A stretch of DNA of 64,000 nt from Microbispora rosea (GTDB lineage: Bacteria; Actinomycetota; Actinomycetes; Streptosporangiales; Streptosporangiaceae). Shown piece after piece: positions 55,523 to 63,222 of the stretch. Positions within the stretch are counted from its first letter, which is position 1; each line of letters opens with the position of its first letter. Location of the stretch: the NCBI RefSeq assembly GCF_900156315.1, contig NZ_FTNI01000026.1, positions 62,001 to 126,000 on the forward strand, given 5' to 3'. A program made the translations under genes and the position numbers. The notes under the pieces were generated by a model that saw only the letters and a program-made list of their open reading frames with translations, searched no databases and was not told the origin of the DNA.

Positions 55523-56713
55523 CTAGTCGCAGTCCTGGGTGCCCACGCGGGCGACGGCGGCGCTGCCGTCCTTGGCGTCGGCCATGACCTCCTCCGCCGT
55601 GAGGGCGTAACCCGTCTCGGGCTGGTCCGTCGCGGCGGCGAAGATCACTCCGAACACCCGGCCGTCCGAGCTCAGCAGCGGCCCGCCCGAGTTGCCCGGC
55701 TGGACCTTGCCCCTGATGGCGTAGACCTCGCGCTCGACCTTGCGCCGGTTGTAGATGTCGAACGACTCGGCGCGCTGCTTGATCCTGATGCGCGCGGCGA
55801 GCGGCGTGAAGGGGTGTCCCTTCGGGTAACCCGCGATGATCGCGTTGTCGCCCTTGTCGGCTTCCAGGTCGAAACGCAGCCCGTTCATCGGAAGGCCCGG
55901 GACGAGCAGAACCGCGATGTCACGCTCGGGGTTGTACAGGACGACCTGGGCGTCGTACTGGTTGCCCTCGTAGTCGGTCACCCGCAGCCCCTCGGTGACC
56001 CCGGCGACGACGTGCGCGTTGGTCATGATCCGCTGCCGGGCGTAGACGAACCCGGTTCCCTCGATGCGCTTGCGGCAACTCGGGGCCGTGCCCTGCACCT
56101 TGACGATCGCCCTGCGGGCCCGTACGAGGGCGGGGCTGCTGTTGATCAGGCTCTGGTCCGGCGGAGGCACGTTCTGGCCGCCGATGGACGTGATGACCTG
56201 CGGCCACTCCGACGTGGTGACGAAGTCCCTGAAGCGCTTCTGCAGCGCCCCTACGCCGTCCGGGATGGCCTCGTCGACCGTCCCCCACACGACGGATCCG
56301 TTGATCTGGTCCTTGATCAGCGGCTGGCCGATGCTCATCGAGACCATCAGGGAGCCGATCAGCCAGGCGATGGCCAGAACCGACAGGCCGCTGGCGACCG
56401 AACCGCCGAAGGCGTCGACGGCCTTGGCAGGCTCCCAGGTGACGTGACTGCGGGCCACCGCGCCGATGGTCGAGGACGCGAACTGCCCGATCGTCGCGGC
56501 CAGGAAGACGATGACGATGGCTAACAGGGCCCTTTCGATGTCACCGCTGACGATCGCTCCGGCCAGGGGTGGCGCGATGAACAGGCCAAGGACGGCGCCC
56601 CCGATGAATCCGATGAAGCTGAAGGCCCCGATGATGAAGCCCTGCCGGTAACCGGATACCGCAAAGGCCACAACCAGGCCGATCAGAATGAGATCCAGAA
56701 GATCGCCGCGCAC
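55523..56713 (-). CDS. MarP-type membrane serine protease (CvpA + trypsin-like domain)
   Basis: 396 residues from GTG 56713. Four N-terminal membrane helices form a CvpA-like domain, followed by a periplasmic chymotrypsin-fold protease. The triad is His (NAHVVAG), Asp (ERDIAVL) and Ser (GNSGGP) at about 234, 265 and 342, nearly the positions in M. tuberculosis MarP (235/264/343). A Cys after SSPALV-region TAPSCR and the terminal DCD Cys match the activating disulfide. MarP maintains pH homeostasis under acid and oxidative stress. TACCGT lies seven bases before GTG 56713 (leaderless), favouring it over GTG 56722. Confidence 0.92.
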   Translation of the reverse strand: MRGDLLDLILIGLVVAFAVSGYRQGFIIGAFSFIGFIGGAVLGLFIAPPLAGAIVSGDIERALLAIVIVFLAATIGQFASSTIGAVARSHVTWEPAKAVDAFGGSVASGLSVLAIAWLIGSLMVSMSIGQPLIKDQINGSVVWGTVDEAIPDGVGALQKRFRDFVTTSEWPQVITSIGGQNVPPPDQSLINSSPALVRARRAIVKVQGTAPSCRKRIEGTGFVYARQRIMTNAHVVAGVTEGLRVTDYEGNQYDAQVVLYNPERDIAVLLVPGLPMNGLRFDLEADKGDNAIIAGYPKGHPFTPLAARIRIKQRAESFDIYNRRKVEREVYAIRGKVQPGNSGGPLLSSDGRVFGVIFAAATDQPETGYALTAEEVMADAKDGSAAVARVGTQDCD

Positions 56714-56801
56714 AGTTTCCACGGTATAGGCACGCCAGTCGTCGTGTGCGGGCGTCTGCCGGGTCTCGTCGCCATACGCGGCGTACGAGCACCTCGCCGG
56801 G

Positions 56802-57470
56802 TCAGCCCCGCGCGGCCAGGTCGACGACCTCGGGGGGAAGATCCTCGACCCGTGAGCGGTCCCAGGGACGCTCGAAGCCGGCCGCGGTCAGCACGCCGTC
56901 CAGCACGCCGGCGGTGAACCCCCACACGAGCAGGCCGCGTACGCGGAACGCCACGGAGGGGACGATGCCGGCCGGGTGGCGCAGCCGCAGCCGGTTGGCC
57001 GGGTCCACGAGCTCCGAGACCGGGACCCGCTCGACGGTCTCGACCTCGTCGGGGGACGCGGCGTGCACGGCGCAGGGCGTGTGCCACCAGGCGAGCACGG
57101 GCGTCACCCGGTTGTCGCTGCGCCAGACGTAGAGCTCGGGCATGGTGCCGACGACCTCGACGCCCGAGGGGTCGAGCCCGGTCTCCTCCTGGGCCTCGCG
57201 CAGGGCCGCACCGATCGGGCCGTCGTCACCGGGATCGACGCCGCCCCCGGGGAACGCGGGCTGGCCGGCGTGCACCCGGCCCTTCGAACTGCGCTGGATG
57301 AGAAGGATGTCGGGCCCTTCGGGCCCCTCGCCGAACAGCAACAGCACCGCGGCCGAGCGGCCGGCGCCGTTCGCCGGCGGCCGCAACGCAGTGGGAACAG
57401 GGCTGTGCGCGGCCTTCGCGGCCAGCTCCGTCAACCAGGGGGGAGCCACCGACCACCTCCACATCGTCAC
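56802..57470 (-). CDS. Nudix hydrolase (CoA pyrophosphatase-like)
   Basis: 222 residues. The Nudix box GGGVDPGDDGPIGAALREAQEETGLD is complete apart from an Asp in place of the first Glu. The block RSSKGRVHAGQPAFPGG immediately before it is the extra UPF0035-type motif of CoA-diphosphatases (NudL), which cleave CoA to 4'-phosphopantetheine and adenosine 3',5'-bisphosphate. The start is GTG 57470 or ATG 57464. It lies between marP and nth on the same strand, the order also seen in Streptomyces and mycobacteria. Confidence 0.88.
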   Translation of the reverse strand: MTMWRWSVAPPWLTELAAKAAHSPVPTALRPPANGAGRSAAVLLLFGEGPEGPDILLIQRSSKGRVHAGQPAFPGGGVDPGDDGPIGAALREAQEETGLDPSGVEVVGTMPELYVWRSDNRVTPVLAWWHTPCAVHAASPDEVETVERVPVSELVDPANRLRLRHPAGIVPSVAFRVRGLLVWGFTAGVLDGVLTAAGFERPWDRSRVEDLPPEVVDLAARG

Positions 57471-57553
57471 ACCGCATCGTCACAGGGGCATGCGCGGACC
57501 CAGGCGTCCGTACAACCACGCGAGAGCATCCGAGCTTCCCGATTACCGCAGAC

Positions 57554-58291
57554 TTATGAGAACGGTCCCGGTCGCACCAGCTTGCGCGCCTCGTCCGCGT
57601 CCGTGGGGCCGGTGCCGTACGACGGGCAGAGCGCGGCGAGGGGGCACACCCCGCAGGCGGGCTTCCTGGCGTGGCAGATGCGCCGCCCGTGCCAGATGAG
57701 CCGATGCGACAGCATCGTCCACTCGGACTTGGGGATCAGCTCGCCGACCTCGTGCTCGATCTTCACGGGATCGGTCTCGGTCGTCCAGCCGAAGCGCCTC
57801 GTCAGCCGCTGGAAGTGCGTGTCGACGGTGATCCCGGGGACGTCGAAGGCGTTGCCGAGCACGACGTTCGCGGTCTTGCGGCCCACACCGGGGAGCTTGA
57901 CCAGGTCGGCGAGCTTACCCGGAACCTCCCCCTTGTGGTGTTCACACAGGGCCTGCGCCATCCCGATGATGCTGTTGGCCTTCGCCCGGAAGAACCCGGT
58001 GGACTTGATGATCTCTTCGAGTTCGGCGCGGTCGGCCCCGGCGTAGTCGGCCGCGGTGCGGTACTTCGCGAAGAGCACCGGAGTGACCATGTTGACCCTC
58101 TTGTCGGTGCACTGCGCCGACAGGATCGTGGCGACCAGCAGCTCCAGGGGGTTGCCGAAGTCGAGTTCGCAGTGAGCGTCGGGATAGGTCTCGGCCAGGA
58201 TCCGGTTGATTCGCCGCGCCCGCCGCACGAGCCCCAGGCGGGTCTCGGCCTGGCGCTGACGCCGTCGGGGAGCGGCCGTGTTCGTCGCCAT
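57554..58291 (-). CDS. nth: Endonuclease III
   Basis: 245 residues. Helix-hairpin-helix with catalytic Lys in [14 protein letters not shown], catalytic Asp in [10 protein letters not shown], and a C-terminal [4Fe-4S] cluster [17 protein letters not shown] with the standard C-x6-C-x2-C-x5-C spacing. It removes oxidised pyrimidines and nicks the abasic site in base-excision repair. The ATG 58291 follows TACGCT by six bases on the minus strand, so it is probably leaderless. A decayed copy of its residues ~20-45 lies about 150 bp upstream (58438-58520). Confidence 0.96.
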   Translation of the reverse strand: MATNTAAPRRRQRQAETRLGLVRRARRINRILAETYPDAHCELDFGNPLELLVATILSAQCTDKRVNMVTPVLFAKYRTAADYAGADRAELEEIIKSTGFFRAKANSIIGMAQALCEHHKGEVPGKLADLVKLPGVGRKTANVVLGNAFDVPGITVDTHFQRLTRRFGWTTETDPVKIEHEVGELIPKSEWTMLSHRLIWHGRRICHARKPACGVCPLAALCPSYGTGPTDADEARKLVRPGPFS

Positions 58292-58437
58292 GCCGCAAGC
58301 GTAGGGCCTCGCATCCCCGGCCCGCGCCCAGGTCATGGCTTGCCACACATGCCACATATCCAGCCTGTATTTGCCAATTTGTCCCTACGCTGCGCAATAC
58401 ACTGTGCCCGTAGGGGGACGACCGGCTGCCCGAGCCG

Positions 58438-58520
58438 GTCGAGCGCGCAGTGGGCGTAAGGATAGGTTTCCGCCAAGATTGTGTTGTTTCGCCAGGCACG
58501 ACGCACACGAGTGCGAGCCG
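58438..58520 (-). pseudogene. Truncated, decayed nth fragment
   Basis: On the minus strand this stretch translates as TRVRRAWRNNTILAETYPYAHCALD. It aligns with [24 protein letters not shown] in the intact nth gene (58160-58235 region); the DNA is also clearly similar, from GTCGAG onward. No start, no remainder of the enzyme and no further similarity flank it. It is a duplicated or laterally acquired nth piece that has lost function. The rest of the 342-bp nth/crp intergenic region (58292-58633) holds no gene; TGTGGGTCACA near 58572 resembles a Crp half-site pair. Confidence 0.75.
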
Positions 58521-58633
58521 GGAGCCATGCCCATGCGACGTAACGGGATACCCCGCAATACGTCGTGGAAGGTGTGGGTCACAATGGCTAGCACGGAGCC
58601 GGCGACCGAGCGCGCCCGCAGCAAGGAGGCACC

Positions 58634-59314
58634 GTGAGCACCGAGGAAGTACTGAGCAAGGCGCCGCTGTTCTCCGCGCTCGACCGCGAGAGCGCCGCGG
58701 CTCTGCGTACGAGCATCACCGAGGTGGAGCTGCCCAAGGGCCGCACCCTCTTCAGTGAGAACGAGACGGGCGACCGGCTCTACGTGGTGCTCGAAGGCAA
58801 GATCAAGCTGGCGCGCACCGCTCCGGACGGCCGGGAGAACCTGCTGAGCGTGCTCGGCCCCGGCGAGATGTTCGGCGAGCTGTCGCTGTTCGACCCCCGC
58901 CCGCGTACGGCCTCGGCCATCGCGCTGACCGACGTGCGCCTGGCCGGGCTCGGCCACGACGACCTGCGGCCGTGGCTGACCGGACGGCCCGAGGTCGCCC
59001 TCCACCTGCTGCGTGCCCTGGCCCAGCGGCTGCGCCGCACCAATGACGTGCTCGCGGACCTCGTCTTCACCGACGTCCCCGGCCGCGTCGCCAAGCAGCT
59101 CCTCGATCTGGCCGACCGCTTCGGGCAGAAGACCGACGACGGCATCCGGGTGCACCACGACCTCACCCAGGAGGAGCTCGCCCAGCTCGTGGGCGCCTCG
59201 CGGGAGACGGTCAACAAGGCCCTGGCCGACTTTGCCCAGCGCGGCTGGCTGCGCATCGAGGCCAAGGCCGTCGTGATCATGGACAGGGAGCGGCTCTTCA
59301 ACCGCTCCCGCTGA
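58634..59314 (+). CDS. crp: Crp/Fnr-family transcriptional regulator
   Basis: 226 residues. N-terminal cyclic-nucleotide-binding domain with LYVVLEGKIKLARTAPDGRENLLSVLGPGEMFGELSLFDPRPRTASAIAL, including the phosphate-binding GE...RTA cassette of cAMP-binding proteins. A long C-helix follows, then a winged helix-turn-helix (LTQEELAQLVGASRETVNKAL, DFAQRGWLRI). It matches Streptomyces/mycobacterial Crp, a global regulator of metabolism and germination. AAGGAGG lies five bases before GTG 58634. Position beside nth and convergence with a metallo-beta-lactamase-fold gene match the Streptomyces order. Confidence 0.93.
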   Translation: MSTEEVLSKAPLFSALDRESAAALRTSITEVELPKGRTLFSENETGDRLYVVLEGKIKLARTAPDGRENLLSVLGPGEMFGELSLFDPRPRTASAIALTDVRLAGLGHDDLRPWLTGRPEVALHLLRALAQRLRRTNDVLADLVFTDVPGRVAKQLLDLADRFGQKTDDGIRVHHDLTQEELAQLVGASRETVNKALADFAQRGWLRIEAKAVVIMDRERLFNRSR

Positions 59315-59317
59315 CCG

Positions 59318-60181
59318 CTAGAGCGTCTTGAGGTAGTTGAGCTGGGCCGCCACCGACATCTCGGCGGCCGGCCACAGTGACCGGTCCACGTCGGCGTAGA
59401 CCATCTCCACGATCTCGCGCGCGTCTCTCGCGCCCCTGCGGATCGCCTCGCGGATCTGGTCCAGCCGCTCGCGCCGGTGGGCGATGTACGCGTCGAGCGT
59501 CCCGGAGGGATCGGGCAGGACGGGCCCGTGCCCCGGCAGCAACACCGCGGCCTCCAGCATCTCGGCGCCCTGCCTGAGCCTGTCCAGGCTGCGCAGGTAG
59601 TCGCCGAGGTCCCCGTCGGGCGCGATGACGGTCGTCCCCCGGCCGAGGATCGTGTCACCGGTCAGGATCGCCCGGTCGCCGGGCAGCCAGAAGCACAGCG
59701 AGTCGAACGAGTGCCCCGGCGTGCCGACGACCCGGACCTCCACGTCGCCCGCCGTCACCACGTCGCCGTCGGCCAGTCCCTCATCGCCCAGGCGGAGGCG
59801 CGGGTCGAGCGCCCGCACCGGCGCGCCCAGCATCCGCGCGAGCGTCGTCGCGCCCTCGCTGTGGTCGGGGTGGCCGTGTGTGAGCAGGACGGCGGTCACC
59901 CGGCGGCCGTCCACCCGCTCGGCGACCCGCCGCAGGTGCGCCTCGTCGTCGGGGCCGGGGTCCACGACCAGTACGGCGTCCGCCCCGCCGACGATCCACG
60001 TGTTGGTGCCGTCGAGGGTCATCGGCGACGGATTGGGCGCCAGCACGTTCACGGCGCTCGCCGTGCCCGCGCCGTCAAGGCCGCCGGAGGCGTCACGACC
60101 GGCGCCACCACCGACGCCACCACCGCCGACGCCGTCACGAGCGTCGGTGCCGTCCGGTCCGGGGATGCGCAGGCCGCTCAC
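59318..60181 (-). CDS. Metallo-beta-lactamase-fold hydrolase (LACTB2-like)
   Basis: 287 residues. Metal motif LLTHGHPDHSEG supplies the HxHxDH ligands, with later ligands in VVGTPGHSFDS, LTGDTI and LLPGHGP; a C-terminal helical extension (EIVEMVYADV) is as in LACTB2/glyoxalase-II-like RNA or ester hydrolases. Residues ~14-40 are a Gly/Ala-rich insertion before the conserved APNPSPMTLDGTNTWIV. The start overlaps the stop of the upstream Nudix gene by 4 bp. Both probably act on small metabolites; the substrate is not evident. Confidence 0.88.
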   Translation of the reverse strand: MSGLRIPGPDGTDARDGVGGGGVGGGAGRDASGGLDGAGTASAVNVLAPNPSPMTLDGTNTWIVGGADAVLVVDPGPDDEAHLRRVAERVDGRRVTAVLLTHGHPDHSEGATTLARMLGAPVRALDPRLRLGDEGLADGDVVTAGDVEVRVVGTPGHSFDSLCFWLPGDRAILTGDTILGRGTTVIAPDGDLGDYLRSLDRLRQGAEMLEAAVLLPGHGPVLPDPSGTLDAYIAHRRERLDQIREAIRRGARDAREIVEMVYADVDRSLWPAAEMSVAAQLNYLKTL

Positions 60182-61002
60182 TCGGCCGCCTTTCCTGTCT
60201 CGGGAATCATCAGCACCATCCGCCCGTCCACCTCGGCGGGCTCCGGCATGACGGTCGTGATCGACCGGGGGCAGGCGAGCACATCGCCGGCCGACTCGAA
60301 CGCCGCCATCTCGGTCAGCGTCCGGAAGGTGGGCGGCAGCATGCGCGCCGTTCCCGCCTTCGCGGCGGCCAGCGCGTCGCCCGGCCGCATCCAGGCCACC
60401 CCCGACGCCTCCCCGCCCACGTCACGCGTACGCTGCCCGGGGGGCAGAGCCGCCACGAAGAAGCGGGTGTCGAAGCGCCGGGGCTCCATGACGGGCGTGA
60501 TCCAGTGCGCCCACGCCTTGAGCAGGTCGGACCTGAGCACGAGACCACGCCGGTCGAGGAACTCGGCGAACGACAGCGTGCGCGCGATCAGCGCGAGGCG
60601 GTCGGCCTCCCAGCTCGGGCCCGTCGTGTCCGTCACCACCGTGTCCCGGCCGGGCCCGGCCAGGAGCACGCCCGACTCCTCGAACGTCTCGCGTACGGCG
60701 GCGCAGACGAGGCCCCGGGCCGTTCGCTCGTCGGCCCGGAAGACCTCGCCCCACTCGGCGGGCGACGGGCCCGCCCAGGCCACCATGTGGTCGGCGTCCC
60801 GCGGGTCGACCGACCCGCCGGGGAACACGTAGGCGCCGGCGGCGAAGGCCATCGTGGCCTTGCGCCTGAGGAGGTACACCTCCAGAGGGCTGTCACGCAG
60901 CAGCACCACCGTGGCCGCGTCCCTGGCGGGGACGGGAGCCAGGCGGCCGGCGAGGAACTCCCGCGCCCGCTCGCCGACCTCGCCGGGCAGCGGAAACCCC
61001 AT
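60178..61002 (-). CDS. Nudix hydrolase (NUDT19-like)
   Basis: 274 residues. An N-terminal VVLLRDSPLEVYLLRRKATMAFAAGAYVFPGGSVDPRD is followed, after an insertion, by AAVRETFEESGVLLA. This is the split Nudix box typical of NUDT7/19-like proteins, in which about 30 residues separate the Gly-rich part from REXXEE. Mammalian NUDT19 cleaves CoA esters. GGAGGG precedes the ATG by about five bases. It is coupled by overlap to the metallo-beta-lactamase-fold gene downstream and follows the ridA unit. Confidence 0.88.
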   Translation of the reverse strand: MGFPLPGEVGERAREFLAGRLAPVPARDAATVVLLRDSPLEVYLLRRKATMAFAAGAYVFPGGSVDPRDADHMVAWAGPSPAEWGEVFRADERTARGLVCAAVRETFEESGVLLAGPGRDTVVTDTTGPSWEADRLALIARTLSFAEFLDRRGLVLRSDLLKAWAHWITPVMEPRRFDTRFFVAALPPGQRTRDVGGEASGVAWMRPGDALAAAKAGTARMLPPTFRTLTEMAAFESAGDVLACPRSITTVMPEPAEVDGRMVLMIPETGKAAE

Positions 61003-61095
61003 GAGGCCCTCCAGAACAACAATCGGGTCAACCGGCCCCCATGCTCCCCCACGCGTTCGCGGAACCGCAAACCCCGGTTCCGGCCCGCCGTACGG

Positions 61096-61557
61096 TCAGC
61101 GGACCTCCGCGATGACCTCCACCTCGACCGGGGCGTCGAGCGGGAGGACCGCCACCCCGACCGCGCTCCTCGCGTGCTTGCCCGCCTCGCCGAACACCTC
61201 GCCGAGCAGCTCGCTGGCGCCGTTCACGACCTGCGGCTGCCCGGTGAAACCGGGAGCGCTCGCGACGAACCCGACCACTTTCACGATCCGCACGACCTGC
61301 GACAGCTCACCCACCAGCGCCTTGATGGCCGCCAGGGCGTTGACCGCGCAGATGCGCGCCTGTTCCTTGGCCTCCTCGGCCGAGACCTCCGCGCCGACCT
61401 TGCCGGTGACGCCCAGCTCGCCCTTCACGAGCGGAAGCTGGCCGGAGGTGTAGACGTGGTCGCCCGTCCGTACGGCGGGCACGTACGCGGCCAGCGGGGG
61501 CACGACCTCGGGCAGCGTGAGCCCGAGCTCGGCGAGGCGCTCCTCCGGGGTGGCCAT
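61096..61557 (-). CDS. RidA/YjgF-family enamine deaminase-like protein
   Basis: 153 residues from MATPEERLAELG. Family features: AYVPAVRTGDHVYTSGQLPL, a long central helix ARICAVNALAAIKALVGEL, VVKVVGFVASAPGFTGQPQVVNGASELL and GKHARSAVGVAVLPLDAPVEVEVIAEV, whose Arg in HARSAVG is the conserved active-site position. It belongs to the longer RidA subgroup of about 150 residues. RidA hydrolyses reactive enamines released by PLP enzymes. The ATG shares one base with the stop of the DUF4177 gene (TGATG), so translation is coupled. Confidence 0.9.
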   Translation of the reverse strand: MATPEERLAELGLTLPEVVPPLAAYVPAVRTGDHVYTSGQLPLVKGELGVTGKVGAEVSAEEAKEQARICAVNALAAIKALVGELSQVVRIVKVVGFVASAPGFTGQPQVVNGASELLGEVFGEAGKHARSAVGVAVLPLDAPVEVEVIAEVR

Positions 61558-61709
61558 CACTTCGGCCGCTTCATGTAGGCGACCAGCTGCTCGGGGTTGG
61601 GCCCCGGAATGACCGAGACGAGCTCCCACCCGTCCTCGCCCCAGTTGTCCAGAATCTGCTTCGTGGCGTGCGTGAGCAACGGCACGGTGACGTATTCCCA
61701 CTTGGTCAT
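61557..61709 (-). CDS. DUF4177 small protein, 50 aa
   Basis: Read directly: ATG 61709-61707 to TGA 61559-61557. It begins MTKWEYVTVPLLTH, with ILDNWGEDGWELVSVI in the middle and AYMKRPK at the end, a clear DUF4177 pattern (KWEY...N..G..GWELV). The function of the family is unknown. TAGCCT lies six bases upstream on the minus strand, so the mRNA is leaderless. The TGATG overlap couples it to ridA. Such a short gene upstream of ridA appears in several actinomycetes. Confidence 0.88.
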   Translation of the reverse strand: MTKWEYVTVPLLTHATKQILDNWGEDGWELVSVIPGPNPEQLVAYMKRPK

Positions 61710-61838
61710 GGGCAAAGGCTATCGATGCACGGCGCGCCGGGGGCGCTCAGGAACGCCGTTCGCCGCGAGGCGTGCGGGCGTCCGCGACGAACGGCGTGCC
61801 GGGCAGGCCGGCCGGGGCGGAGGACATCCACACGGGCA

Positions 61839-61913
61839 CCTCATCGCGAGGATCCCCATGTGCACTTTTTGCGTGCGGTCGACGATCGGGACGATCAGGT
61901 GCAGACCGGGACT
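61839..61913 (-). pseudogene. Possible slipin/stomatin (SPFH) gene remnant
   Basis: The minus strand encodes PGLHLIVPIVDRTQKVHM followed by GILAM, closely resembling the N-terminal SPFH segment of actinobacterial slipins (PGL-LIVP-VDR-QKV-MQIVTM). Sequence on both sides loses the match after a few codons, and no start or remaining domain is present. Either a decayed fragment or a chance match. The rest of the 412-bp region (61710-62121) contains only the promoter and leader ORF of arsA. Confidence 0.45.
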
Positions 61914-62035
61914 CGGCACTGGGCAAGCGCGCATTGGCGAACCCTTACCCCATCCACGCGCAAGCCGTACCTCCGGGTCCCTACTGGGGACGACCCCCGC
62001 GTATCGGCAGGTGACCCTTGGGTAGCCTTCCTCAC

Positions 62036-62125
62036 GTGGGCGAGTGGAGCAGGCACGCCGACGGGAACCACCGCGCGACGACCCGCGGACGCGATCTCGC
62101 CGGCCGTCCGGAGGAGGCACGGTGA
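62036..62125 (+). CDS. Leaderless 29-aa upstream ORF overlapping arsA
   Basis: GTG 62036-62038 is preceded at exactly seven bases by TAGCCT (62023-62028). The frame runs 29 codons (MGEWSRHADGNHRATTRGRD, then LAGRPEEAR) to TGA 62123-62125, which overlaps the GTG of arsA (GTGA). The peptide is basic and has no membrane segment. Its role is more likely to deliver ribosomes to arsA by termination-reinitiation than to make a functional peptide. The arsA ribosome site GGAGG lies inside it. Confidence 0.55.
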   Translation: MGEWSRHADGNHRATTRGRDLAGRPEEAR

Positions 62126-63162
62126 GTCAGCCGACCAGCAGTCGCGGCGGGAGCAACGGGGAGGCCCGTGACACCGACTGGGACGGCGTGCGCCTGCACA
62201 TAGTGAGCGGCAAGGGCGGCACCGGGAAGACGACGGTCGCCGCCGCGCTCGCGCTGGCCCTGGCGGCGGGCGGGCGCAAGGTGCTGCTCGTCGAGGTCGA
62301 GGGACGGCAGGGCATCGCCCAGGCGTTCGACCTGCCGCCGCTGCCGTACGAGGAACGCAAGATCGCCGTGGCGCCCGGCGGCGGGGACGTGTACGCGTTG
62401 GCCGTCGACCCCGAAGAGGCCATGCTCGACTATCTCGAGATGTTCTACGGCATCAAGCGCGTGGGCAAGGCGCTGACCCGCATGGGCGTGGTCGACTTCG
62501 CCACGACCATCGCCCCCGGCCTGCGGGACGTCCTGGTCACCGGCAAGACCAGCGAGGCCGTACGGCGTCGCGACAAGCTGGGCCGGAGGGTGTACGACGC
62601 GATCGTCATGGACGCGCCCCCGACCGGCCGGATCGCCCGCTTCCTGAACGTGACGCAGGAGGTCGCCGGGCTGGCCCGGGTCGGGCCGATCAAGAACCAC
62701 GCCGACCTGGTGCGGGGCGTCCTCGCCTCCCCCGAGACGGCGGTCCACTTCGTGACGCTCCTGGAGGAGATGCCCGTCCAGGAGACGCTGGACGGCATCG
62801 AGGAGCTGCGCACGACCGGCCTGCCGGTGGGCGGCGTGTTCGTCAACATGGTGCGCCCCGCCGGGCTGCCCGAGGGTGTGCTGGAGGCGGCCAGCCGGGG
62901 CCGGTTCGACTCGGCCGAGCTCGCGCTGGGCCTCAAGGCGGCCGGGCTGACGGACGTCACGGCCGACTCCTCCGCGGTCGCCGAGGCGCTCGCCCGTGAG
63001 GTGACCGAGCACGCCCTGCGGACCGAGCTGGAAAAGCGCGAGCGCGTCGCGCTGGAGGAGGCCGGCGTGCCGCGGTACGACCTGCCGCTGCTGCCCGACG
63101 GCGCAGACCTGGCCGGGCTCTACGAGCTGGCCGACGCGCTGCGGGCCCAGTCTGTCGCGTGA
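62122..63162 (+). CDS. ArsA/Get3-family ATPase (first of a pair)
   Basis: 346 residues from GTG 62122 with GGAGG seven bases upstream. Deviant Walker A SGKGGTGKTTVAAAL near residue 30; switch I-like LLVEVEGRQGIAQAFDLPP; VMDAPPTGRI as the switch II/A-loop. Relatives include arsenite-efflux ArsA and the tail-anchored-protein factor Get3, but tandem ArsA-like genes next to crp/nth in actinomycetes have no arsenic operon. P-loop context DAPPTG rather than DTAPTG marks this subgroup. It is followed by a second, related ATPase, so the two may form a heterodimer. Confidence 0.9.
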   Translation: MSQPTSSRGGSNGEARDTDWDGVRLHIVSGKGGTGKTTVAAALALALAAGGRKVLLVEVEGRQGIAQAFDLPPLPYEERKIAVAPGGGDVYALAVDPEEAMLDYLEMFYGIKRVGKALTRMGVVDFATTIAPGLRDVLVTGKTSEAVRRRDKLGRRVYDAIVMDAPPTGRIARFLNVTQEVAGLARVGPIKNHADLVRGVLASPETAVHFVTLLEEMPVQETLDGIEELRTTGLPVGGVFVNMVRPAGLPEGVLEAASRGRFDSAELALGLKAAGLTDVTADSSAVAEALAREVTEHALRTELEKRERVALEEAGVPRYDLPLLPDGADLAGLYELADALRAQSVA

Positions 63163-63222
63163 ACTGTGCTGCTGTGCCCTGCGTGACCTGCTGATCGAGT
63201 GCATCGAGTGAGAGGCTGAGCT

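Noticed and set aside
58568-58580. TGTGGGTCACA as a Crp autoregulatory site
   Set aside because: The half-sites are only three bases apart, while Crp sites normally have TGTGA-N6-TCACA spacing; kept only as a note.
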